From Lutjanus erythropterus (lineage: Eukaryota; Chordata; Actinopteri; Lutjaniformes; Lutjanidae): DNA of 64,000 nucleotides. The stretch is from assembly GCA_020091685.1 (NCBI GenBank), contig CM034599.1:41837279-41901278 (forward strand), read 5' to 3'. The position numbers were made by a program, and so were the translations under genes. The stretch's first letter is position 1. Every line of letters starts with the position of its first letter. Shown one piece after another: positions 12,990 to 26,100 of the stretch. The notes under the pieces are model-generated. The model saw only the letters and a program-made list of their open reading frames with translations. It had not been told where the DNA came from and made no database searches.

Positions 12990-14600
12990 TTTTTTGTTTT
13001 TCAGCCCAAAGCAGCATCAGATCACTCGCGGACGAGCTGTGATGTGTTGCTGCTGCTCGACCAAATGAACAACTTCAACAATGAAATGTTTTAAATTACA
13101 TTTATTTTAAACTCATTTTTGTTTGTTTTTTCAAAGAGGTACATGAAGCTGACATGAAGAATATTCTCAACACATGCAGCAGCTGACACGGTTTTCATCC
13201 GACAGCAGCGGGACGCAGTTAACCTTCAGATGAGAGGACGACGACGACGACGATGATGATGATGATGATGATGATGATGTCTGACAGGCAGCTCTGACAC
13301 GCTATCAACCACAGCAGCATGTTGATATGAAGGCCATTTACTGCACTGTGACCCAACACCTTCAATACATTTTAATTCAAAAGTGAAGAAATAAAATGAG
13401 ATGAAATATTTTCCTTCTCCGACTGTGACTGAAAGCACCGATCTTTTCCCCGCTATCCATGACGCTTTGGACGCGTTGTTTTGCTTCCATCTGATTTCTG
13501 TGATCAGATTAGAGAGTGGATTTAATCCCGCTCACAGTGCGTTTCTCAGCATCGCTGCAGTATTTTCTGTGGCTGAATGTAACAGATGTCTAAAGCTCGT
13601 CAATCCGAGCCGCTGCTGGCCTGACTGCTGTTGCAGCTCACTCTCTCCATGTTGGCCTCTTCAGACTGAGCTGAGGGCAGAACACGCTGATACACCAACA
13701 CCACAAATTCGGGTCATAGCCTAGATTTCCCCCGCCACGGGTTAATAGGCCTATCTGTTCAAATATAGACATTAATCTGACTATCACCCTGCGGAAAGAG
13801 GAAAATTCTGATTAAAATATTTTAAATAAAAAATATCAACGTAATTTGTTTTATTTAATCATTTCCGTTTGGTCAAGGTTTTTAACAAATTGCAATTTAT
13901 TTTTTTTTTATCTTTAGCATTGCTGAATTGTAGCAATAATTAACTAAATTTGTAAATATGTTTAACAAAATAATTACCTTGCGCATCATAATTTATAATT
14001 AATTAAAAAAAATGTTAGACATGCTCTGTTACCCACATTTCTTCATATCTTATTTTTTCTCTTCCTCTTTCTTTTCGTCTTATTTCTGAAGATTAATCCT
14101 CTGCTTCAGTTCACACGTGTCAATCCGAACACTGCGACTGTGTTCAAACACAATTTGGCAAATGTTGTATAAAAATGAGAACGTTACTAACATATAATCA
14201 GGTCTATAAACAGCATTATAGCTAATTTAAAACAGTCCTAAAGCTTCAGTTCTTCCAGTCATGTATTCTCTGTGTCTACTGTCCGTACATACTGTGCTGA
14301 GACCAGGACGCTGAGAGTCCGGACACCGGGACGGCTGGACCAACTTCACATTAAATCAGTAATGAAGAGTCGGCAGAGACACAGCAGCACCCTGGATATT
14401 CTGCCAACTGAGAGCCAAATGAATGAAAAGCTGATGTTTGTGAATACAGAAATGACTCAGTGTGATTGTTGGCAACAGGATGGTCACATGAGGACCAGCA
14501 GCATCACTGCTGTGGTCTCCTACCAGCCTGAAAACAGTCCAACCGATGTGTGGAGCTGCAGTGACCTCTGCTGGAAAAACATCGCAATATGGTGAGGGAT
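12990..14600. other. CpG-containing stretch with no assigned gene
   Basis: CpGs are visibly more frequent here than in the flanking AT-rich DNA, for example around 13,020-13,060, 13,440-13,700 and 14,290-14,340. Two plus-strand frames of about 107 codons (13,401-13,724 and 14,272-14,595) show no family motif that I recognise. It could be a promoter or exon of an unidentified transcript, or an old repeat. Confidence 0.35.
13237..13279 (+). repeat. (GAC)n/(GAT)n microsatellite
   Basis: Five GAC units pass into about ten GAT units. A minus-strand His/Arg run read from it is an artefact. Confidence 0.9.
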
Positions 14601-14680
14601 GCTGCCTTCAGGTGCTGCTCGGAAAATGCTTCAAACACTGACAGTATTTTATACTTTCCATATACAAGCTCCGACATTAA

Positions 14681-16060
14681 AGGATAGTTCACCCAAAAAT
14701 GAAAATTCAGTCATTATCTACCCCCACCCCCATGTTGATTGAAAGTCGGGTTTAGTTTTTAGTCCACAAAACACTGCTGGAGTGTCACCGAAAAACAGTG
14801 TTGCAGAATCTCTCAAATAATGGAAGTGAGTAGTGACCAGCTTTCAAACCTAAAAAAAAACGACAGAAAAAAAAACATTAAATGTCTCCATACTGCTGAT
14901 CTGGTGTAGTTGAACTTGAAAGATGTCACTTACACCATGTTTTTAGCCTGAATCTTTGCTGTAGATCCTTAGCAAGAAGTCATGTTTACATGCACATCCA
15001 CCACCTAAACTGGGTGTGTGGTGTAATCATATGACATGGTTTGGACACTGTAGAGACAAGCAATTTGGAAGTCTTTTCTGTTTTGTTTTTTGTTTTATTG
15101 TTTTGTTTTGATTCACTAACAAGAAGTCATGAGTGACTTCCGGAAATCGAGGACCACACTGCACTCAGGCCTGAGCATCAATGGGGAGGAAGTGGAACGG
15201 GTCACCAACTTTAAGTTTCTTGGCCTGCACATCTTGGAGGACCTGGGCTGGACTGTGAACACCACCCACATCATCAAAAAGGCCCAGCAGTGTCTCTTTC
15301 TTCTGAGAATGCTGAGGAGGAACAAACTCCCTCCACCTCTGCTGTAAAACTTCTACCACTGCACAATAGAGAGTGTCCTCACCTATGGATGTACGGTGTG
15401 GTATGCCAGCTGCACTGCATCTGAAAAGAAACAACTGCAGCGGGTCATCAAGATGGCTCAGTGGATTATCAGCTGCCCACTTCCACGCCTCGAGGAGATC
15501 TACTCCAGCCGTCTCCTCCGACGGGCCACAAAGATCCGGGATGACCCCGCCCACCCAGGACACTCTCTATTTACCAGCCTTCCCTCTGGCAAACTCAGAG
15601 TCATGAGAGCCCGCACCAACTGACTGAGACACAGTTTCTTCCCCATGGCTGTGAAGAGACTGCTGCAGGAACCATGACACTCTCGCCCCCCGACTGACTA
15701 CTGACTGACTGTCTTGCACTCTTGACACAGACTATTACAGTCTGTATCTGTTGTAAATATTCTAACTGCACCTTATTTTACTTACTTATTTTTACTATTT
15801 ATATTACATTATATTTTATGACCAGGGCATTGTAGCTGCTACAAGAGATGTTGCCAAACGGAATTTCATTGTACCCCTTGCAATGACAATAAAGCTTCTT
15901 AATCTGAAAACTATTCACTGTTCACTTCCATTGTTTGTCTGCAACAATGTTTCCCTGTCCAGCAGTGTTTTGTGGACTAAAAAACTTAACCCGACTTTCA
16001 ATCAACATGGAGGTGGGGGTAGATAATGACTGAATTTTCATTTTTGGGTGAATTATCCCT
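14681..16060. mobile_element. TTAA-flanked inverted-repeat DNA element, interrupted by a LINE
   Basis: TTAA sits on both sides (14677-14680 and 16061-16064). The arms are long near-perfect inverted repeats: the left starts AGGATAGTTCACCCAAAAAT and the reverse complement of the right starts AGGGATAATTCACCCAAAAA; similarity continues about 75 bp. TTAA target duplication is the piggyBac-type hallmark, but no transposase is present. A LINE fragment occupies about 15,120-15,911. Confidence 0.8.
15120..15911 (+). mobile_element. 5'-truncated CR1/L2-like LINE fragment inside the TTAA element
   Basis: It encodes the end of a non-LTR reverse transcriptase: SDFRKSRTTLHSGLSING, VTNFKFLGLHI, IIKKAQQCLFLLRMLR, then after a stop IESVLTYGCTVWYASCTASE. 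It ends in a 3' tail with ACAATAAAG, typical of this LINE group. Stops and a frameshift make it non-functional. Confidence 0.8.
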
Positions 16061-16780
16061 TTAATACTGCTGGTTGTCCTGTCACCAGAAATTTCTCATT
16101 TGTATGCTTGTAATGTTTTCTATAGAGTTCCTAAGTCACATCAGGTGTGCCCCATGGGACCTAACTTTGGGAAAAATATGAATGGTAATCTATGGCAAGA
16201 GAAAAATTATTTTTTGATTTGAAATGTGATATTTTACAATAAACTGTGATGAAAAACTGCCTAAGTCACACCCCTTCCATGGCATGACTTATGAAATGCC
16301 AATAATATTAATCATAAAAAAAGTGCCACTGGAGAACTTAAATCTAAGGTAGGCAACACTGTTTTGGTATTGAGAAATAATTTCATACAAACCTTTCAGC
16401 ATATTGTAAATCAAGTGTTCTGACAGAGAACTAGACTTCTTCACCTCTCCTTGGCTCAGTTTTCAGTATTTAGACAGTATTTAGAATATCTGGCCCAACA
16501 GGTCTTCTCAGAGCTGGGGGACTCCTCCTACTAGTGTAGCTGCGCATGCACATCCCTGCGGTGAGACCCTGACTCAATGATGGAAACTTCTGAGTTTGTC
16601 AGCTCACTTTTGACTTCACTTCACTGCAGCACTTTTGACCTAAGACACAGAGCTGCTTAGAGCCAGGGAGCTCTGCAGAAGAGGGTCGGTGGCAGAGTGT
16701 GTTTCTTGAGGAAAAAAACAGTCACTCTGAAGCCGGCTACTTTACTGGCAGGAGGGGAGCTCGGAGTGTATATTTCAACC
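16061..16780. other. Region 3' of ccdc125, nothing assigned
   Basis: No coding motif. A donor-like AAAG|GTATC occurs near 16,846 on the plus strand but has no supporting exon. Confidence 0.4.
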
Positions 16781-16800
16781 TTTTGGAATTAAAAAGAGGA

Positions 16801-16806
16801 TTTATT
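16801..16806 (-). terminator. ccdc125: Candidate ccdc125 polyadenylation signal (AATAAA)
   Basis: The minus strand reads AATAAA about 410 bp after the stop codon. I noted no closer canonical signal, so the 3'UTR would run to about 16,780. Confidence 0.45.
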
Positions 16807-17170
16807 TTCACTTCTGCCTTTCAACCTTCTGTAGCAAAAGCAAAGGTATCATGGAGCCATGAACCAGCTGGACGAGAGCTGAATAACATTTTAGCTTACT
16901 TAACATACGATTAAACTCAGTAATCTAGCATAATAAAATACAAAGCAATCCACCCACTCCAGTGTTTTATCAGTCTCAGGAGAGAGAGAGAGAGGTGCTT
17001 CTCTTGTCGTTTCTCTCTGCCTTTCCTTCACTCTATGTCCTTCCTTCCTCTGTCCCTTTTTCTTCTGCCCTTCCTCTCCATCCACCCTTAATTATTTTGG
17101 ATGTCTCAGTGTTCCATGTTCCCACTAGCTGTCTCACATCGGCTCAAGCACCCTCCTTTTTGAGGTCCAC

Positions 17171-17236
17171 GTGGATCAGGACTCTGATTGGGCTGAATGA
17201 GCTCCTGTGGGTGGATCAGGACTCTGATTGGGCTGA
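17171..17236 (+). repeat. Direct duplication across the ccdc125 stop codon
   Basis: A 26-bp unit beginning GTGGATCAGGACTCTGATTG occurs at 17171-17196 and 17211-17236, period 40. The stop codon lies in the second copy. Confidence 0.9.
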
Positions 17237-17563
17237 TTGCTGAATGTCAGACCTGTGGCCTTTATGGTTAAAAAGACTCTGACAAACGTGGTGGTGTCTT
17301 GGCTGAAGCTGGGACTCTGGATGCTGCTGTGTGTGAAAGCTGGAGTCTGACTTGTGGTTTGACTCTGATGTACCAGATGTTTGCTGAGACTGGCTCTGCT
17401 TCTCTGTTGGATCTTGTTGACTTGATGGGACCCTGGACTGTGACGGGTCTGATAGGTGGCAATGTGAATCTAGGTGCAACTTTCTCTGGAGTTCCTCAGC
17501 ACTGTGGGCTAACATGAGGCTCACCTTCCTCTGGTGGGCCAGGGCTTCGTCTTTGTCATTCAG
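17216..17563 (-). CDS. ccdc125: ccdc125 terminal exon and stop (residues 376-490)
   Basis: 348 bp including the stop. It opens with [20 protein letters not shown], strongly conserved with mammals, followed by a Ser/Gln/His-rich disordered tail unlike the mammalian one. The TGA at 17216-17218 lies inside a direct duplication (see findings). Confidence 0.93.
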   Translation of the reverse strand: MNDKDEALAHQRKVSLMLAHSAEELQRKLHLDSHCHLSDPSQSRVPSSQQDPTEKQSQSQQTSGTSESNHKSDSSFHTQQHPESQLQPRHHHVCQSLFNHKGHRSDIQQSAQSES

Positions 17564-20500
17564 CTGCAGCACAAAACACACCATCATAAAAATCATACTC
17601 TCTGGAGACAAAGAAATTCTTCATAACAGTGACTTCTGTCAAGATATTTAGCTTTGCATCACAGCTGCAGTACAGCAATGATGCAAAGGTTTTGAAAGGT
17701 TGTTTTGTGTTTATGCTGGAATGAAAGGCAAAACTACTGTTTTGGATGATGAACACATAACTGAAACACATTCAAGAATTCAGGAAGCTCTGTAGGTCAG
17801 GCCTACAGAGCCTCCTACTTACAGTAAAGATAAGCCTGGATTCTAATTGTTGAAATAACAATCAATGGCTGACTTTAAACTTTTACTTTTTTTTTTAAAC
17901 TTTGTATTTCTCCAGCAGTTTTTCAAAAATATCTCTTCTCTTTATGTTCTTCTTTAATTCAGATTAATGTTCTTTCTTGTGTTACATTTTTCAGCTCTAA
18001 CAAGAAAAAAATATTGGAAGAGGTTGGGTACTTCCTTGATTAAGTTATTGTGGAACAAGTAAACTTAAATTAATAAAGCATCTACACCCCAGACTTATGA
18101 TGGCAGACTCTAACTCACCAGCTTTAAAGGACAAATATGTAATATATTTACTGTATTAAATTATAAAAATGACCATTTTATGTCATCAGAGATTAAAGAA
18201 AACATGTTAAGTTAAAATACTGGCTTCAACTACATAGTGTGTATTTTCGGAGCAATGGGCTTTTCAGGATCACAGGATTAAATTTACATTGACAACAACT
18301 GACAGAGTAATAAACAGCTGATCAATTTAAAGTGGAGAACTCATTGTGATTCAGGTAAAAAAAGGCTCAGAAACAGCTGTATTTCTAAGGGAAACTAAAG
18401 AAGGCAAAATTCCTATGCCAAGTTTTTGTTAACTTCTACAAAAGGAGCAAGTGAAAGCATCACAAACTGGCATCATGGGATCTGCTCAGCCCAGAACAGA
18501 ACAACTCTACAGCAGGCGATTAAAACCACCCAGAATATCATTGTTACCCATCTGTCAAGCATCAGTGATATCAGGGAGATGGTGCCTGCCCAAAGCTCAG
18601 AGGATACTAAAAGACAACACCCATCCCAGCACCATCCTGTTCACCCTGCTGCCATCAGACAGAAGTATCCACTGCCGTACCACCAGACTGAAGAGCAGCT
18701 TCTTTCCTCAGACTGTGAGACTGTTTCATTCATCCTCAGCACTCCAACTTATAAATCAGTTTGTTCTAGATTTTTTTTTAAAATTCATCTCTACAACTAA
18801 TTTCAATCAACTAATTGATCAAAGAGGGAATTAAAACAACCACCTTGTTCACACCTTGTTGTAAATGACATAAATGGCCTTGTATCCTTGTCAGTGTCAA
18901 AGTATAACATTACACTTCTCTGGTGCTCATGCAGGTTTGGTTCAGTGTCTGTGCAGCCTTTGACTCTGGAGAGGAAGGTGTGGGGGGAAACAACTCACTC
19001 CAGTATTTTTAATTTGGACTGCAGTACCCAGTAAAAACACTTGATGTCACTGTTACATATTTCTTCTCTGAATCATATGCTGGGAGTTTTGTTTGTAGCT
19101 TGCACAGCCACTAGTTATGCCTCCGCCCACCGAAGGTGCTAGGCTGGAGGCATACTGTTCTCCGGTTGTCCGGCCGTACGTGAGTCCGTGCGTCCGTCTG
19201 TCCGTCACAGATTTTTGTTTGCACAATAACTTTTGAACGGGTGGACGGATTTGCACCAAATCTTGTGTGCTAACACTCTATAACAGGTACATGAACTGAT
19301 TAAATTTTGGAGACCAACACTTTTGAGATAGCCGCAAAATGGCCGCCTGACAGACCTGTCTCTAAAAACACACTTATGCCAATAACTTGGTCAATTTTAA
19401 AGCTTTTTCTCAAACTCCTGGGACACTTGCAGATAGGATTTATAGTGAATCTATGGTTTCAATCAGGTGTAGGGAATACAAAAAGTCACAGTTGTATGAA
19501 ACTGTTGCAGGCAGAGGCATCAGAATCAACGCTTTAGCATCGACTTCTACTCGTTTTCATTTTCACTGAAAACTGAGGGACAAATCTGACCCATTTTTTC
19601 TCATACTACTTCTACATCAGTTAATGACCCTCAAAATTCAAGTCAAAATGGCATTTGAACTCAGCTATTTTCCACAGTCCTAATTTTCTGACTGATACTT
19701 ACCTAATTCCTTTTTACATTGTGGTGCAGTAGAGGTATCTCTACCATAGCAGATGTTTGACTTGTTTTTCCTTGTTGTCATTATGTTGTGCCACGAAAGT
19801 CTACAGAGTCCCATGCACAGGGAATTCAGGACCCCATCTTTTGTTTAATGTTATTCTATTGACTTTTCATTCCTAGGCATTGTCTTGTAAAAATATTCCT
19901 TTTTTGCTTAAAGTGTCTCACAAGCCTATAGCTATTCACTTGGTTTGGAACACATTGCGTAAACCCAACCATCAATATATACACTTAAATTCATAGACAG
20001 ATGAATCTGTGCATCTGTGTCCTCGAAGAGCGCCTTTAATGAGAGATTATTTATTGTCATTTATTTTCTAGTTCAATACAAGGACCTCCCCAGTAAAGTC
20101 CGTATTGTCTCTATGTTGTAATGTCTAGGTAACAGATGTTAGACAGGCTTTAAAAATGTTTTCCAATACAGATACTCATTAGCTGTTAAAAAATGTAGTC
20201 TTTAAAGTAATCCAGGTGTCACAATCTTAAAGTAATGTTACCTAATTACTTTCCATTACTTTTGGATTTCTTCAATATCAAATATGTTTAAATTGTTTAG
20301 TCAAATATGTTTGGTTTATTTATTAGTTTATTAAATGTTTATCCAGCTGTTTCTCCTTTGTTATGCACAAATGCATATGTAGATTAACAGTCATAATTAT
20401 GCGTTCTTTGTTCTTTGTTAAGCAGCTATTCACACTTCACATTAGAACTTCAAGTAAACTGCCATAAACTTAATCTGGGGCTCATGTTCTTAACCCTTTT

Positions 20501-23100
20501 TTTTTAAATTAGATGTTGAGTTCTTGGATGATGGCAGTATTTTCACAGCTGAAGGCAGAACTGTCACTGTACAGAGATGTTGTTCCTCTTTTCTGAATTT
20601 AAGAGAAAATAATGTCAAATTTCTACCCAGTTAAGCATTTTTTTCACTAGTAGCCAAGATCAGCTGGTTTCACTGAGTGTTGTTGTGAGACTCACTAAGT
20701 GTTGTAATGTGTGCACACTGAGCATGGTAGTATATCATTCTTTCTTTTAGAGTGTATTTTTAAAATTGCAAACCTGCTCAATAATCCCCATTTTTACTAC
20801 ATGTAACTGTAATCTGATTATGTCTTTTTTTCTATAACTGAAAGGTACAACAGTCACTTTGTATCCTGATTATGTAATCCTGTTACACGTAATCTGTTAC
20901 TACCCAAGTCTGATGTTAGAGGAGATACTAACCAGGTCCAGCAGTCTGTAGAGAGTCTCTAACAGATCATCAGGCATTTTTACCTCCAAACTGGAAGGCA
21001 GGAATCCTCTCAGCCTCTGCCTCACACTGATCAGAGGACTCCTGTTTAGACCTGGAAGGAAAAGACACGTATATAAATGAACAGGAAATATTAGGCACTC
21101 AGATGTGATTATTATATCTTAATGAGGAAATCAGTGACAGTGAGTTAAAGAAAATATACAGGTACATTCAGTGGAAATCTGGACTCCTGTTTGAGCACCC
21201 TAATCCAAAGTTCACCTGAATCCCTCTGTCTGTGTGTTTATTTTACACATAATACATTCATATTTGGGGAATACAGAAAATGCTCTTCTGAGCACTAGAA
21301 TAGATTTATGAATTCCATTTCATTTTAACAACTTGAGTTCCACACGTCATATGATACACAGGTCACAGTTACATACAGGTGTTACAAATTATACTAATTA
21401 AGGTTTTTTTCTGTTAAGTGCTGAATCTTTCCAGTGAGCCAACATGCATTATAGTGTTTTCACAGTGAGTCATCAACCATAAGATGCGGATTATTCAATT
21501 TAAGCCAATTTTAGGGTGTGTAAACCACAGAAAAGTTCAGAAAACCATATACAGTATCTCACAAAGGTGAGTACATCCCTCACATTTCTGCAAATATTTA
21601 ATTATATCTTTTCATAGGACAACACTGAAGAAATGACACTTTGATACAATGTAGTCAGTGTACAGCTTGTACAGTGTAAATTAACTGTCCCCTCAAAATA
21701 ACTCAACACACAGCCATTAATGTCTAAACCGCTGGCAACAAAAGTGAGTACACTCCTAGGTGAAAATGTCATTTGCAGAAATGTGAGGGGTGTACTCACT
21801 TTTGTGAGATACTGTAGATGCTGATCAAACTCACAGTGAAGGACTGCAGCATTTAAAGAAACTAAGATTAATAGGTAGTGAAGATCCATCCTTCGTCTTA
21901 TAATATCAACCTGACAATTTGGCCTTCTATGTCCCGTACCAACAAAGTCATTTTTTCAGTGATCCTACACACTGCTGAAGACCTGAAATGTTCCAAAGGT
22001 TTGAAGGTGTGTGGATGGTGAGAGAGGCACAGAATCAGCTCATCAGTGACATGTATTGTGAATGCCAAGGTCGGTTTACTGTTTGGAAATGTGACTACAT
22101 ATATAACCAATTTTTAAATAAGTTAACTGATGAGAAAGTAGTTTGTTATTCATGCAAGCTGTGAAAATTAAACTCAGGACAGTACAGGTAGAGGTACGTT
22201 CATCATGTTTAGAAGTTCACAGGATAGGGCCACCCTAATCATCCACTTTGCTCTGATATAGCACACTGTGCTGGGGGCTGACTTGCCTTCAGCCTTATGC
22301 TGATGGGATTTCAGAATGTTGGCCTCAGCCAGCAGCAGGAAATGCTCACTCCGTTTCTTCAGCTGCTGTTCAAAGGCAATGCGAAAAGCATCTGCGACCA
22401 TCAACGCCTCATCTCTCCTCGCACACTGAGCATCCAGCTGGAAAATACAAGCACAAAGCCTACTAACTGTCTAGCAAGAGATACAGAAGTGTCAGCTGCT
22501 GTAGTGTCTTCTCTCAGGCCGCAATACTCCTAAATTCATCTTTATCCTCCATGTAAAATAGATTTTTGTTTTTATTTTCATGTCTTACTATTTATTCAAC
22601 CAGTCTACTGTATATAATCTGTGTAAATATGACACTTCTTTGTATCATATTTACAAAGGGAGAACAACTTAATCTCACTATACAACCCTGTGTTGTAAAA
22701 TGATAAATAAATCTAACTTGTACCTTGTAAATTTGACTATTAATAATATAAATATATTCTTTTTTAACTATTAAGAAATATCTTGTATCTGTCATACCGC
22801 TCAGCATGTTTAACACAGTAATGTTCCATCAGACTGAGACAGTCTTTACACATGAGACAGTCACATAAAAACAGAACCAAATAACAAAATAAACTAACTG
22901 TGCTGCAAGTCAACATTTATTTCAGTATTAGCTGTACTTGGAGAGCACTGTAACAAAGACATGCTGGTAGGAAGGTCAGGGGGTCACCAGTATTAACAGT
23001 CTCTGTAGAGACCATAAATTTGCTCAACAAATGTCTATCAGGTTATCTGTCACTGCACACACTCTGTTGTGATTATACAAGGCTGATGCATAAAGTTACT

Positions 23101-23163
<63 letters not shown>

Positions 23164-26100
23164 TGAACTCAACACCGTTTTCAGCATTAGTTGTCAGGAA
23201 GTTGGTCTGAAACCTCAAGTAAGTACAAAATTGTTTTATCATATCTCACAAAATGAGAAAAAAAGAAGAGCAGACCTGAAAATGCTGAGAACTGATGTTA
23301 CATCTAATGGACAACAATAATTGTTTGAGAGCACACAAGGAGAAAAAGATGGAGCCTGGATGGAGGTGAAGTACTTAGAAGTAGTTTACCTCCTGTTGTA
23401 GCTGGATGAGCTGCTTCCTGCTAGCAGCAGCAGTCCGACTGCATGAACAAGCTTCAGCGACCCCGAGACACCGGCAGGCCCCCAACACTGCCAGCTGGAA
23501 CACAGAGATAAGATCAATAAACCCCTGGGTACAAGTTACTTACAAATTATACTTAATTACTGAATTAAAAGAAAGACACTCATTCTATATTTAAGCTCAT
23601 GATAGTCTTCAATCTGAGATTTATAAAACGGTTGAAAATGTCCATCTTATTCCTATTTATTACAGCTACACTGTTTCAGTGTAGCTAGATAATTGACAAT
23701 CTGCAATAAGAGGTCTGTTTCAAGAAAACTGCACATAGCATATCAGATATCAATTAGGAAATTTTGAAAAAAAAAAAAACTTTATGAAAAAAAATATGGT
23801 AAATACATCCTTTGCTTCCCAGTTCAAAATGTAAATGGCTTTATTCAGTAAATGGCCACATGTTGGCACTAACTGAGCTTTAAAAAAAAATCTGCTCTTC
23901 CTAACAAATTATTAAAATGTACCAAGAAGATTTTGAGATATCAGAATAACTTTTTGTCTTCAGTTTCAAATTAATTAGAGTTAAAATGAAATCAGAGTGT
24001 TCACAAAATGAGCTAGTGTAGAAATGATCAGAATCAGAATCAGAAAGATCATTATTGTCATTATACTAAGGTATAAAGAAATTATGAATGGCTTCTACAT
24101 TAATAATTTTGTAGAATGTGTATATGTTTATAACTGTTAAACTGAGCAATTAATGGAGTCTGAGTCAATCACAACAGGTGTGGTTTCAAAACACAACAAA
24201 TCACAGTACAGGAGTTTTTTTTTTTAAACAACCAATCACAACACAGGTAGGGTGTTCACAGTATACTGAATCATAACCCCTGTATTATGAACAATCATAT
24301 CAATGCATTTACTTTTTTGGGTTTCTAAAACTCAAACATTTAAGTTTATCTAAAGTAATTAGTAGTTTGAGTTGGGCTCAAAATTCAAAAATCTATTGCA
24401 GTACATTGCCTTTTTCATAGACCTACAACAATGATATATGGAAATTAAAATGTTTTTAAAAAATAAATTATATTAATTTCCATATTATTTTTTATCACAG
24501 GGAGCCGCTGGAGAGGAGCTAAAGAGCCACAGTTTGCAGATCCCCGGTCCATACTAGTAGGCCTGAGTCCACGAATCATATGACCAATCACATACACTGG
24601 GCATGGGCGTCCTGGTGTAAACAGGAAGCAGTCAGATAACAGCACATAAATGATGAGGCCTGGAAATGTGACTGCTCTTCACATAATCATCTTGGATAAT
24701 GCTATTTCTATTAAAACACTGTAAAGTGCATTGTGTTCTTTGTCTGTCTTTTGCCATCATTGTCATTACTTTGAAAAGAAGATGTGGTCAGGTGTGCAGC
24801 AGTGAAATGAATTATAAAGTCTTTGCCTTTGTCACAGCTTAAGATATCATTCTCTCTCTCTCTCTCTCTGTGATGTTGATCCGTGCTCTCTCTCTCACCT
24901 CCAGGACACTTGCATCTCTCTCTGGGCTGTACTGAGGTTTGGTTCCTTGGTAAACTCTCTGCTCCTTCACATTCAACATGGAGAGAAGCTCCGAGCACTG
25001 CCGACTTAGAGCTGCAAACACACAAATTAATTCCATGTGCTGATAAGGAACATGAGATGTGGTTGAAAGCTCTAGAAAAGCTTGCAAATGGACTTTGGGT
25101 TAAGATTATTTAGTCATGTTCTGACTTGGGAGTCACACACTGAGGTTTGGTGAGTCAAGTCAATGCCTTCAAAACAGATCCATCTCAGATCCACAGATGG
25201 AGATGATGTGTGCAGACATGTCTAGGTCACCTACAATTCATTCTACATTATTTACCAGAATTTTCTGCTTGCAGCTGTTGGATCTTACTCTCTCTCTCCT
25301 CCAGGTTCTCAGTCAGAGTCTTGTTCTCATTCATAATTCTGATTAGAACAACAACAACAAAGTTACAATACAAACCAATGAAAGTGCCACAGGCATGTTT
25401 GATGTGGAGTTAATCAGACCTGTTGTATTTCTGCTCCCAGGACTGCTGACACCTCTTCATCTGGACCTGGTTGAAGCTGAGTTCCCACTGCAAGCTGTTC
25501 ACCTCCTGCAAGAGATTGAGGGAACAGATGATGATTACCATATTTTAATTAGATAGACAGGTTTATAATCCAATTATCACATAACACTGAGCCACATGCA
25601 TCCAGTTTTACATATAAGCTTATATATGAGCTCTAATGTAGTAAGTAGCATGACTTTTCCATGAAAAAATATATTCATGACCTTCCTGGTCCCTGTCCAG
25701 GTTAACATGATGTTATCCAGCTTCACATACAGAAGACAGAGGGCAGATTTTTATTTTAAATAAACATACCTTGAATAATGAGCCACTTTCTTTCAGAGTT
25801 CAAGAGTTTAGTAATCAATCTTACTTCAATAAATGACCCATCATTTTTCAAAGTGGGACACTTTTCATTAAAATGAATTAATTGTTTCAGTCAAGGTGTA
25901 TCCACTGTATACCTGTGATGAAAGCACATGTAATAAATCAAGTTTTAAATTCCTAACTAAATCTCATAATAAAACCATTCTACAGGTCTGATAACAGCCA
26001 TACTTTTAAATACATTGCTCTTTAACTCAGAGGATATTTAATTAGACTAAATGAAATGTATATTTCATTGTATGAAGTTGATTTTACATAATCACAGATC

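Larger units (their letters stand above)
17564..20932 (-). other. ccdc125: ccdc125 last intron
   Basis: 3.4 kb. It contains a LINE fragment (18.36-18.83 kb), an unclassified interspersed repeat with CCGT units (about 19.09-19.36 kb), and a diverged repeat-like stretch at 20.1-20.9 kb. No extra exon recognised. Confidence 0.6.

Noticed and set aside
13226-13438. Minus-strand frame with a poly-His/poly-Arg run
   Set aside because: Produced by the GAT/GAC microsatellite; no other coding evidence.
14272-14595. 107-codon plus-strand frame
   Set aside because: No recognisable family, no splice or start context that convinces; kept only as part of the CpG-containing region.
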